A stretch of 64,000 nucleotides of DNA, from positions 1,811,153-1,875,152 of the forward strand of contig NW_013171815.1 of the NCBI RefSeq assembly GCF_000151665.1, given 5' to 3'. The stretch comes from Blastocystis hominis (lineage: Eukaryota > Sar > Bigyra > Opalinata > Blastocystidae). Below, piece by piece: positions 31,014 through 40,667 of this stretch (positions are counted from its first letter, which is position 1; each line of letters opens with the position of its first letter). Below the pieces are notes generated by a model. It was not told where the DNA came from. It made no database searches and was given only the letters and a program-made list of their open reading frames with translations. Position numbers and translations under genes: made by a program.

Positions 31014-33123
31014 TTCACCTCTGGAAACTGAAATCCCTCCAAATAATTCGCCCAGGCCTTGTCTTCGGTCCGCGTCGTTCTCAACTCTCCTTCAGAAGCT
31101 GCAAACATTTGATTTAAGTCCTCCGTCTCAAACGTAAGTACGTTCTTAAACACGTTCATAAACTGTCTCTTGTACACAGCATAGTACTCCTTCTTTCTCG
31201 AGCAGATATTGTAGACCACAAGCCCATCACCGACCATGCTCTTCAACTGCTCCAAAAACTTCTTCTACACACTCACCGCCCTCCACAACGCACACCGTCA
31301 AAAACGCCACCGGCGGGAAGCTCGACGTCGCCTTGAGGTCTTTCGTATCGATATCCACAATCACCACATCGTACGTCTTCCCCGCGGCTTGCTGCTTCTC
31401 CACAAACTGCAGCGCGTCCTCCACCACGACCTCTACATCCTCGGGGAGCTTGAAGTACTTCCGCGCGATCTCCGCGACCGTTTCGTCGATCTCGACCGCG
31501 GTAATCGCGGCACGCGGGATGGAAGCGTGAAGAAACGACGGCAAACAGCCGCCGCCGAGTCCCAGAACGAGGATTCGAGGCGAAGCCGAGCGCGGAGGAG
31601 CGAGGAGCAAGGCGGCCGCCATGAACTGATGGATGGAGAAGAAGAGTGTGCGCGGCTCGAAGACCTTCCGCTTCTTTTTCTCTCCGGAGATGTGGAATCC
31701 CATCTGGGATTGGATGGCGCGCGCGTTGCTGGTGAAAAGCAGGCGGCGCGATCCCGCGCGATCGCTGGTCATGACGTCCTCGACGGTGTAGGAATCGCCC
31801 GAAGCGAGCGAGCCCGAAGCGAGGGTCGACGACTTGTATTGGCTCTCTGGGGGCGAGTAGATGGGGATGGGGAGGTTCCCGTTGAGCGGGAGAAAGGAGG
31901 GGAGGATGGGCGAGAAGTCTTTCTTCGCCTGCTCGTTGTCGATTGCGAGGTTGCGAGCGTGCGAGTTGCTCCGGAAAATGATGATCATGCGGTCCGCTTG
32001 GGCCTCCTCCATGAGCTGCCAGACGCTCTCGTGCTCGCGGTACATGGTGGAGGTGTTGCTGCCCGCAGGGACCAGCAGACTCACCGTGGAGGGCTGGCGA
32101 TGCCCTTCGAGGGCGTTGTCCCAGATGTCAAATTCGTATTTGTTCTATGCCAACAAACAAAGGGATGGGGAGAAACGGGCGTGGCGGTCGGAGAGCTCGC
32201 GAGGAGCAGGGAGACGGAGAGCTCGGGAGAGTGGGAGCCGCTGGCGACCGTGCGGAGCTTGTTCCGGCCAATGAAATAGTAGCGAGTTTCCTGGATGTGC
32301 TGCAGGAAGTCGGGTTTGGGGAGCGATTTCGAGGCGTCCAAGGGGGTGAACGTGGTGTTGTTTCGTCTACGCGATAGAGGAAGAGAGGAGAAAAGGAACA
32401 GAAATCCGTCGGTGGGGATGAAGAAGAAGCGGAACGGCTTCGGAGAGGCGGCTTTGCGCGTGATGAAGAGGAAGGGAGGGTTGGTCAGAGGGGTTTGGAG
32501 CGGCTGGCTGGTCAGATACACGTCCGTTGTGTAGGGAGAGAGCATGTCTACAATGAGCCAGAAAAACTCGAAAAGAAACCATAGAGCAGCGAGCAGATGA
32601 AGTCCTGCGACATGGAGATCGTAAAGAGAACGCCTTCCGGCTTCAAAACGCGGAAGTTCTCCTTCAGATAGGCTGTAGCGTCATTCTTACACTTCGGATT
32701 GTCCTCTGCATAGATAGCGTCTAAACAGGCCTTGTCAATAATCACATCGAACGACGCATCTTCAAAAGTCATCTTTGTTGCATCCATCACATGGTATTCG
32801 AGCGTTTCTCGCTTCCCACGACGGTTCTTCATCGTCTCAATCACAGTTTCGCTGTAATCGATACAGACGATGTTGCGATAACCATTGTCATACCTAGCAA
32901 TCAGAAAATAAACAGAAAACTACAGTTTTTCGCCGAGATTGCTGTTTCCACAACCGACTAGCAAAATTCTGTTTTTCTTGTTGATGTAGGTAGCGAAATA
33001 GGACTTGAAATCGTTGAAGCTCCCATACCAATCAAACAGAGACTTGTATTTCTCGAACGCTTGGTCCCAGAACTCCTTCTTATTGTAGTCCTCGATGTTT
33101 TTGGGGTTTAAATACTGCTCCAT
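31010..33123 (-). CDS. METTL13: METTL13/eEF1A-KNMT-type dual methyltransferase
   Basis: In other eukaryotes METTL13 methylates the N-terminus and Lys55 of eEF1A. The N-terminal half (from ATG 33123) has KKEFWDQAFEKYKSLFDWYG, the SAM-binding motif RILLVGCGNSNLGE, MDATKMTFEDASFDVIIDKA and LDAIYAEDN, matching METTL13's MT13-N domain. After a variable linker (about 400 residues from 32545 to 31700) the C-terminal half is a spermidine-synthase-like domain: RILVLGLGGGCLPSFLHASI, AVEIDETVAEIARKYF, VVIVDIDTKD and, after a 31 nt intron, KKFLEQLKSMVGDGLVVYNI. Both SAM-binding domains look complete. Some linker introns are not resolved. The stop codon at 31010 overlaps the next gene's start. Divergent from the RNPS1-like gene across 108 bp. 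Confidence 0.88.
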
Positions 33124-33231
33124 TGGCAAATCGATGGTCTTCTGAAAAATCGACTAACGGGAATCGCTCGGTTTTTGGGCAAACAAAACAGTCGTATTAT
33201 CTCTAGAAGGTTTCATCCCATTCTATAGAAA

Positions 33232-34228
33232 ATGCCACAGTCGCGATTAGTGAGTGCTTCTTCATCCAGTTGACTCTTCCGTTTCCGTTTTACTGTGTAG
33301 GAAGCCGATCTCGAAGTCGCTCGATGTCTCTGGAGAAGGATCCATCGTACCCGATTCGATATTTGTAATAATCATAGAAGAGAAGATAGTAGAAGCCGAC
33401 ATGACAAACGAGAGAACAGCCTCTCGTACGTGAGAGTGAATTGTGTAATTGTGTAGTAACACGGAAGACAACGAGGGACAAGATAAAATTGTCGTAAAAG
33501 ATCTGTCTTCGTACGCTGTGAACGAGAGATGGGTTACTAATAGAAACGTAAGCGAGAAGCACTTGAAGGAAATCTTTGGGCACTTTGGAGAGGTAAAAGA
33601 CGTCTCCATTCAGTATTTGCCCCATTCCTCCATCTCATCTGGAACTGCGTATATCGTGATGGCCTCCGAGGAAGATGTGGAGAAGGCTGTCAAGGGAATG
33701 CACAAAGGCCAAATTGATGGTACGAATTGTCGCTCGCCTTCACGCTAGGCCGAGTGATCACAGTGGAAGCAGTGGAGAAGAAGAAGGAGAAGAAGAAGAA
33801 GAGCGAAAAGAGCGAAAAGAGAAAGAAGCGAGAAGAGTCCAAGAACCCCGAACCAGTAGCAAAACCTCAAACGAAGCCGGAGCGAAAGCCGCTCCTCCGT
33901 CGCAAGAACCACTCGCGTCTGCGAGGCCGCTCCTATTCCGACAGGAGCCGATCTCGCAGCAGTCGGTCGAGCAGCTATTCTCGCAGCAGTCGGTCGCGAT
34001 CGCGATCTCGCAGCAGTCGGTCACGATCGCGATCACGCTCACGCTCACGATCGCATTCACGTTCACGTTCGAGTCGCTCTCGCTCAAGTCGTTCTCGCTC
34101 GAGTCGTTCTCGCAGCTACAGCGGATCTCGCAGTTATTCCCGCTCGCGAAGCTACAGCCGGTCCTATTCTCCCTCTCGAAGCTACAGCCGATCGCGTAGT
34201 CGATCCTATTCTAATCGTGGCCGAAGAT
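33232..34228 (+). CDS. RNPS1: RNPS1-like SR-related splicing protein; no encoded stop before polyA signal
   Basis: Nuclear RNA-binding protein associated with splicing and the exon junction complex (ASAP/PSAP). Exons join across introns of 47, 31, 31, 33 and 29 nt. The N-terminus is Arg-Ser rich (MPQSRLVRSRSRSRSMSLEK). A single RRM follows: DKIVVKDLSSNVSEKHLKEI, FGHFGEVKDVSI, SSGTAYIVMASEEDVEKAVK and GMHKGQIDGRVITVEAV; 'GQIDG' is typical for RNPS1. The C-terminus is a basic Lys/Glu stretch and then an RS/SY-rich domain of over 100 residues. The frame remains open through the TGTTTGTT at 34233-34240 and only stops at 34329 in a His-coding microsatellite. Cleavage after T34228 (T+AA) or G34229 (TG+A) would make the stop codon. 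Confidence 0.88.
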
Positions 34229-34232
34229 GCAT

Positions 34233-34240
34233 TGTTTGTT
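34233..34240 (+). terminator. TGTTTGTT motif completing the RNPS1-like 3' end
   Basis: Exact octamer 5 nt after the T that would become the first base of a polyadenylation-made stop codon. Confidence 0.78.
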
Positions 34241-34255
34241 CAACAATCACGCAAT

Positions 34256-34312
34256 CACAACATCATCATCATAATCATCATCATATTCTTCATCATCATA
34301 ATCTTCATCCAT
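34256..34312. repeat. ATC/CAT-rich microsatellite
   Basis: Imperfect CATCATCAT/AATCATCAT run between the ends of the convergent RNPS1-like and membrane-protein genes. Read in the RNPS1 frame it would encode a His-rich tail, which I consider untranslated. Confidence 0.85.
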
Positions 34313-34325
34313 CCAAACTCTTTGT

Positions 34326-35084
34326 TTAAACGTCATCATCAGAAGACACAGCCTTCTTGTGGTGGCGTCTCTTCTTGTGGCGGGTCTCCGACTTCTCAAC
34401 CTCCTCCTCGCTTTCCTCCTCCTCCTGCATGGCAGGCTGGCGAGCAGGCGCGGCGTCCATATCGTCGTCGCTCACATCGGCTCCAGACGAAGCATCGTCA
34501 TCCAGCATTCCTCTCTCCTCCTCCGGAGACACCAGAGATCTGCAGTGCAGTCCGAACAGGAACAGCCAGACGGCGTAGCAGAGCAGGAACACGTAGTAAG
34601 TGAAGTCCGACTTGTTGTTGAAGAAGTCGTAGTTCAGCAGCTTCAACAATTCCAGAAGACAGGTCACAGCACCCATCACAGAGCTCACATAACCCACCAA
34701 TCTCCAGTTTCCACCGATAATATCGAGCTCCTTGTCATAGATAGTCGCCATGTACACGCCCAGACCCAGAATCAAGTCACGGAAGAACGTCAGCCAAGTG
34801 AACGAGCTGCTCATGATGGCCTCAGCAAACAGCATCGACACGTGAGGATAACCCTTGGCCTTGGAATTGGGGTGGAAGATCAGGCCTCCCACGATTCCAG
34901 CGCTCACACGCAGGCCCACAGAGAAGGCAGACTTCATGATCTCAAGAACGGTTCCCATGAGCAACAAGGTACGCATGACCTTCGAACCCTCGTGCGCGCT
35001 GAATAAGTCCTCCATGGCCTATGAGTGACCGAACGTTCGAGCCATTACGTAGAAAGGAATACAGGTGATCAGACCGAACAGCAT
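34326..35084 (-). CDS. Multi-pass membrane protein, weakly PEX11-like, with acidic/basic tail
   Basis: Starts at ATG 35084 (MLFGLITCIPFY), then a 30 nt intron (35019-35048), then AMEDLFSAHEGSKVMRTLLL. Hydrophobic segments include MGTVLEIMKSAFSVGLRV, LTFFRDLILGLGVYMATIY, LVGYVSSVMGAVTCLLELL and YYVFLLCYAVWLFLFGLHC, separated by short loops. The C-terminal 75 residues are strongly acidic and then basic (EEEESEEEVEKSE, RHKKRRHHKK). Topology and the N-terminal 'EGSKVMRTLLL' segment recall PEX11 membrane-elongation proteins, but Blastocystis is not known for peroxisomes, so I leave it as an unassigned membrane protein. The apparent TAG only 3 bp before the inner ATG disappears once the 30 nt intron is removed. 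Confidence 0.72.
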
Positions 35085-35218
35085 AACTACCACTCAAATA
35101 ATATAGAAACTGCGTACTGACCAAATGAGAAAACTCATACCAACCGATATGGCGGCTCTGGTATGAGAAAAATTCAAGAATGCAAGTATGGTTCAAATCC
35201 TTCCCTTAAACGAAACAA

Positions 35219-35533
35219 TCAACAAAATACAGTGATCGCGCTCATTCCACAGCTCGAGGTGTTCTTAACCACCACAGAGTTAATAAGTTCTCGGATGAAA
35301 GGGGCCAAAACCATACCCACGGATCTTCACATAATAAGCTAAGCAGGAACCTACCCAATAGTAGCGCAATAAGCTGAAAGCTTGTAAACACCGTTGGGAT
35401 CGTTAGGCGAAATCTTAGTAAGTAAATTGTTAAAAGCTGATTAATTATACAAAGCAAGCAAAAATCTACCCATTTGAGACGAAAAAGGATTACAATATAA
35501 ACACTTCTGCGAAATGGAGCACACAAAACACAT
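35219..35533 (-). CDS. Small hydrophobic protein, about 84 residues
   Basis: From ATG 35533 the exons join across 33 and 30 nt GT-AG introns to give MCFVCSISQKCLYCNPFSSQ, AFNNLLTKISPNDPNGVYKL, SAYCATIGSVGMVLAPFIRE and a short tail ending at TGA 35219. One hydrophobic segment and several cysteines are visible. It may be a small organelle membrane subunit; I do not recognise it. The frame consistency across two introns is the main support. The 3' boundary may extend further. Confidence 0.5.
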
Positions 35534-35954
35534 TGACGACACACAATCGATCTTTCTACCCTTTTTCCTATCTATCCAGGAGGGACGACATACATTCTGG
35601 TGAATTATTTACGCTTGCAATTATTCTGCAATTTGCTCACGGCATTTGTAGACTACTGGAGCTGCCAGGAATACCAATTTTGCCAAATTGTGTATTCGTG
35701 TGTTTTTTGGGAAATAAGGAGGAGAGTGCTGGCAGTAACGAAAGATGAATATTCAGTAGGGTTTCGAAGAACAGTTGGTGATTTGTGGAAAGAACAATTG
35801 TTTCGCATTCGCGTGACTGTACTAAAAATGTGTAATGCATAAAATACAATATTATTGTGTTTAGAGACACTATGTGCGATAGTATTTGAAAGTGAGATTT
35901 GTCGCGGGAATTTGGAGATGTCTTTCTTCCAGATTTTCTAAGAAACAACGAAGA
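35534..35954. other. Intergenic region upstream of PA28 gene
   Basis: About 420 bp with overlapping short ORFs on both strands, none with a recognisable pattern. Likely promoter space for the two divergent genes. Confidence 0.5.
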
Positions 35955-37015
35955 ATGAAATCAAAGCAGAAGGACAAGAAGGAAAAGAAGGAAAAGAAGG
36001 AGCCAAAAATGGTGTCAAAGAAGAAGGAAGTCATGCGAGCCCTGCCGCCTAAGAAGAGCGAATTATCGAAAGAAAAGTATAAAGACGAAGCAACAAAGCT
36101 AAAGGAAGATGTGATTCACATCAATGAGACCATGATGAACGAGGGCGAACGTTTGTTCTTCACTCGCTTGCCAGAAAAAATAATCGAGCTTACAGAATAT
36201 ATTCAAGTATGTAGTTTGTTTATCGAGTGCCTTGTTCTTACTTTCTATAGAATCAGCCCCTATTCAAGAAATCTTTTAATGATGTGAAGCAAGAGATATC
36301 TGTGGACAAGTACGTAATCGCATATATGGCAGAAGCCAAGGAAAAGGAGTTGGTGAAAAATGTTCTCGAGACTCATGAAACCTTTAACGATTGGAGAAAG
36401 AAGCAAAAGCACTTGCTCCTCGGATGCGAGATCGAGGGAAAGGTGCCTGTCTCTTCGAAGAAGGAGAAGGAACATCCTAAAGTTCCTATTCCCTTCCCTC
36501 CCGATTGTATCATACCAGTGAACGCCGTATTGGCACTTTTCGTTTCCTCATCGGTAGCAACTCGCATCCATGCTGGACTTTTTGAAGAAGGAGGTGAGCG
36601 AATGTGCGATTCTCTGCGGTGCAATTAAGATGTGGATCACGCTTCGTATTCCCAAAATGGAGGATGGAAACGACTTCAACGTATCCATTCAGGAAGAGTG
36701 CGTCAACACCATTTCGGACGTGGAAGACGAGGCGTACAGCATTCTTGATTCCATCTCCAACTATCATCATACACGAGGCAGCTACATTATTGAGGTAGAG
36801 ATTGATGGAGTTGTTGAATGTAGATGGTTGCGAATCCCTCGGTGATGGATTTCGCCAAGTGCATCTCGCAAGTGGATGAAACACAGTTCTTCAATACGAA
36901 GCTGTCAATCCAAAGCTTCCGGAATAACTACGCCTTGCTATATGACCTGGTGATCAAGAACTTGGAAAAGCTGCGCACACCTACTTCCCATGTTGATTCT
37001 CTTTCATTTTATTAG
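35955..37015 (+). CDS. PSME3: Proteasome activator PA28/REG (PSME) subunit
   Basis: Heptameric ring that caps the 20S proteasome and stimulates peptide hydrolysis. The ATG at 35955 opens a Lys-rich leader of about 30 residues (KQKDKKEKKEKKEPKMVSKK) not present in typical PA28 and resembling a nuclear signal. The conserved body follows over introns of 44, 31 and 29 nt: YIQ then NQPLFKKSFNDVKQEISV, PDCIIPVNAQLASMLDFLKK, EVSECAILCGAIKMWITLRI, PKMEDGNDFNVSIQEECVNT and, at the C-terminus, LLYDLVIKNLEKLRTP. The segments P-K-x-E-D-G-N-x-F-x-V and I-x-K-N-x-E-K are diagnostic of the family. A PA28-gamma-like (nuclear) member is most likely in a protist; the subtype is inferred. Confidence 0.93.
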
Positions 37016-37287
37016 TTCGTTAGTTCCTCTGTTTTCTTAAACAATGATTCTGTAAAGTGGACATTTTCTGTGACTCTCACTAAAAAGTAAGGAATCGATA
37101 GACTGAGGTTTCTTGGCCATTTCCGTTCGCTAGAGATGGTTCAATAAATACCATGCATTGAATAACGTGATGAAAACCATTCTCAAATCGACATGCATAA
37201 CAAGTTGGTCCCTTAAAGCTGTATGTCGTCCTTTCACTCATCTTCCCTGTTTCTCCATTATTCTCCCATTCTAGGTTTTCCCAAAGA

Positions 37288-38917
37288 ATGCTCGCATCTG
37301 TTCCTTCTATGATTTCGAAGCGTGCTGTGACTCTTGCTGTACGATTTTGAATCTGTGAGTGTGATGGTGTAGCGCAGTTTCGCCGGAGCTGTTGATTTAA
37401 CGAAGCCTTTCACTGAAAGACTTGCTGAAGCTCGCCACAGCGCCCTTATTGGTGGAGGCGAGAAGCGCATTGATTCTCAGCACAAGCGTGGCAAGCTGAC
37501 CGCTCGTGAGCGTATCGAGCTGCTGGTGGATAAGGGTTCGTTCCGCGAGTACGACCAGCTGAAGGCGCACCGCTGCGTGCATTTCGGTATGGAGAAGCAG
37601 AACTACCCTGGCGATGGTGTTGTGACGGGTCACGGAACGATCAACGGTCGTCTGGTGTTCCTGTTCGCTCAGGACTTCACGGTGCTGGGAGGTTCTCTGT
37701 CTGGCACGAACGCTGAGAAGATCTGCAAGGTGATGGACAAGGCCATGGACGTGGGTGCTCCGGTGATCGGTCTGAACGACTCCGGCGGTGCTCGTATCCA
37801 GGAGGGCTGCGACTCTCTTGCTGGCTACTCGGAGATCTTCAAGCGGAACACTCTGTCGTCGGGCGTGATTCCGCAGATCTCTCTGATCATGGGTCCGTGC
37901 GCTGGAGGCGCTGTGTACTCTCCTGCGATCACGGATTTCATCTTCATGGTGCGCGACACGTCGTACATGTTCATCACGGGTCCGGACGTGGTGAAGACGG
38001 TGACGCAGGAGGAAGTGACGCAGGAGGAGCTGGGCGGCGCTGCGATCCACACGAAGAAGTCTGGCGTGGCGCAGGGCGCGTTCGACAACGACGTGGAGAT
38101 GCTTCGCGCGATGCGTACGTTCTACGACTACCTGCCTCTGAACAACCGCGACGGCGTTCCGAGCCGCGTGTGCACGGACCCGCGGAGCCGCGCGGAGCCG
38201 GCGCTGGCGAACATCGTGCCGCAGGACGCGAACATGCCGTACGACATGAAGAAGCTGGTGAAGCTGGTGGTGGACGAGCAGGAGTTCTTCGAGACGTCGC
38301 CCGACTTCGCGAAGAACATCGTGGTGGGCTTCGCCCGCATGGAGGGCCGCACGGTGGGCGTGGTGGCGAACCAGCCGCTGGAGCTGGCGGGCTGCCTGGA
38401 CATCAACGCCTCGGTGAAGGGCGCGCGGTTCGTGCGCTTCTGCGACGCGTTCAACATCCCGCTGGTGACGTTCGTGGACGTGCCCGGCTTCCTGCCCGGC
38501 GTGAACCAGGAGCACCGAGGAATCATCCGCGAGGGAGCCAAGCTGATCTACGCCTACGCGGAGGCGACCGTGCCCAAGGTCACCGTCATCACCCGCAAGA
38601 GCTACGGAGGCGCGTACTGCGTGATGTCCTCGAAGCATCTGCGCGGAGACAGCAACTACTCGTGGCCCAACGGAGAGATCGCCGTCATGGGAGCCGAGGG
38701 AGCCGTCAAGATCATCTTCCGAGGAAAGGATCTCCAGAAGAACAAGGCCGAGTACGCTTACAACTTCGCCAACCCGCTCATGGCCGCCCAGAGAGGATTC
38801 ATCGACGACATCATCGAGCCCACCGAGACCCGAAGAAGACTCTGCGAGGACCTCGAGATCCTCCAGACCAAGAAGATGACCAATCCTTGGAGAAAGCACG
38901 GAAACATCCCGCTGTAA
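37288..38917 (+). CDS. PCCB: Propionyl-CoA carboxylase beta chain, mitochondrial (MRO)
   Basis: Carboxyltransferase subunit that moves CO2 from biotin to propionyl-CoA, giving methylmalonyl-CoA. One 34 nt intron (37339-37372) separates the presequence start ([20 protein letters not shown]) from the body. The presequence is basic and hydroxylated, fitting import into the mitochondrion-related organelle. Carboxyltransferase motifs are complete: [49 protein letters not shown], the C-terminal domain [35 protein letters not shown] and [19 protein letters not shown]. Length (531 aa) is normal. Codons are strongly G/C-ending, which produces a 500-codon antisense ORF that is not a gene. In Blastocystis, succinate/propionate-type metabolism in the organelle gives this enzyme a clear place. 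TGTTTGTT lies 111 nt after the stop. Confidence 0.97.
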
Positions 38918-39027
38918 AGAGCGAGAGGTCCCGAGCCGAAGAAAAGGAAAAGAAAAAAGGAGCGAATTGGTGGATAGAAAAAGGGAGTAACATGGAGTTT
39001 ACACTATTATGCCATTATGATAGGGTC

Positions 39028-39035
39028 TGTTTGTT
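39028..39035 (+). terminator. TGTTTGTT motif between PCCB and GT49 gene
   Basis: Octamer 111 nt after the PCCB stop and 21 nt before the ATG of the next gene. Confidence 0.6.
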
Positions 39036-39056
39036 CGAAAACACAATTGCATTGTT

Positions 39057-40630
39057 ATGGCCGCTACTACGCCTTGGGTGAGTTACCTCTTTTTCGGTAT
39101 CTCTGTGATCATGGTCTTTGGGTTGTACGCTTGTTTGGAGGACATGTTAATACACAGGTTGTATCTGAATGCAGAGATCGTATTTACCAATATTCATAAC
39201 GTATGGGATGGCGGAATGCTGAAAAGGTAGACGAAAATCAATAATGGCGAGATCGTGTTTTCAGCCGAAATGGTTCGAGAACCCGACAAACCGACTCCGT
39301 TGGAAAATGTTACAGGTACCGAAGAGGTTGTAATGACCGAACCTCCCAAGTTAAACGTGATTCCGAAGATTCTAACCTTGATTAAGAGTTTCACTTCGTT
39401 TCCCAAACCGGCAGTACAAAATGCCGAAAACAAGTCACCTATTCGCCCCCATCCATTTCTTCGAACCTACTCAAGAGACAGCATGACCACTCCCACGAGT
39501 TCTGCTCCCACTTCACAAGTGCACGACGTCACTTTTACGAGTCAGGGAACGTACTTGATTTTCGAAAGGGTCATCTTCAGCACGGTTCGCTACTACTACT
39601 TCCCAATCCTCCTCCAGCGCTGGACTGGGTATTTTTAACTGGCTACACTGAAATCTAGTCCTCTCTCCATCACGCTGTGCTTAAAGCCGGAAGAAGTATC
39701 CGATATCAACGACCAATTAGCCGCCGACAATTTCGACTCGCGTCTGTCAATCGTCCAATACGTAGCCACCAATCCCGGCATCTACCCCATCAACAAACTT
39801 CGCAATCTGGCCATCCGGAACGTGAAAACGGACCATTTCTGGCTGACCGATTTGGACATGTGGCCGTCACGTTTGTGCCGATTCCTTCGAATTCTGTGTA
39901 GAAGGCCTCTACGAAGCGATCCTCCGACTCCCCAATTCGGCATTGCAGGATGAAGTGCTCGCGATCATCGTTCCTGCGTTTGAGATCCATGCGAGTTCGT
40001 GCTCTACGTTCCAGGCGTGCACGGATCTGCCGTCTGATTGGTCGTTCGGTTACGCGTAGAATCTTGCCCCAGTTCCCCAACACGAAGAGAGAACTGAACA
40101 GGTGTATAAGCACGCGGAGGTGCAGCACGTTCAGGCCGTGGGATCAGCTGCATGATTACCACTTCCCTGAGTGGTACCGCGAGTCCTACACGGCGGAGCT
40201 GACGCCTGTGCGGTGCTTTAAGGGGAATACGCAGGAGCCGTAGAGGTCGCTGTGCCGGTTGATTTGAAGGTATGTCGTGGTGAAGAAGTCGCCGTTTTTG
40301 CCGTCGTTCGATGAGCGATTTGTGAACTATGCATATAACAAGGTGCAGTGGCTGGAGCATCTGCGATACAGAGGATATGTGTTTTCGATTCTTACTGATG
40401 GATTTGCTGTGGACGTGCCACATCCCTTGTTTTCGTGTTGGAGTGGTTTTAGGAATAGCTCTGCGCTGCGCAAGAAGTTCATGTCTGTCCGAGAGACCAC
40501 AAAGCAGACGCTAAACAAGGAAATGTATGACCAGTTCTTGGCAGAGCTTAGACGCAACGAGACGGATAAGAGCATTGTAAAGTATTGCAAACAGAATAAC
40601 AATTCAACTCTTTGTTCAACAAACAAGTAG
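39057..40630 (+). CDS. GT49 family glycosyltransferase (LARGE/B4GAT1-like)
   Basis: Type II Golgi-type membrane protein. The ATG at 39057 opens an anchor (TTPWVSYLFFGISVIMVFGL), then a stem region with unresolved splice sites. The catalytic domain resembles GT49: DVTFTSQGTYLIFERVIFST, then 30 nt intron, PLSITLCLKPEEVSDINDQL, GIYPINKLRNLAIRNVKTDH, the DxD-type motif WLTDLDMWPS, 31 nt intron, LAIIVPAFEIHASS, and after 33 and 30 nt introns EPYVVVKKSPFLPSFDERFV, YAYNKVQWLEHLRYRGYVFS and VDVPHPLFS. In animals GT49 enzymes add glucuronic acid to xylose (B4GAT1, LARGE C-terminal half). Acceptor here unknown. It converges with the Pro/Ala-tail protein, whose stop is 37 bp away. Confidence 0.85.
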
Positions 40631-40667
40631 CCATATGCATGCAGTTAAACGATAGACTAGAATTCCA

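Noticed and set aside
31236-32279. 347-codon plus-strand ORF opposite the methyltransferase
   Set aside because: Arg/Glu/Leu-rich shadow; the minus strand encodes a recognisable spermidine-synthase-like domain.
34241-34329. His-rich C-terminal extension of RNPS1-like protein
   Set aside because: It lies beyond the TGTTTGTT signal in a microsatellite and is most likely not in the mRNA.
35013-35021. Apparent 3-bp gap between a TAG and the ATG of the membrane-protein gene
   Set aside because: The TAG is the end of a perfect 30 nt GT-AG intron (35019-35048); the two parts belong to one gene.
37397-38899. 500-codon antisense ORF opposite PCCB
   Set aside because: It is a by-product of G/C-ending codons in PCCB; the translation is Arg/His/Val-rich without motifs, and PCCB itself is complete on the plus strand.
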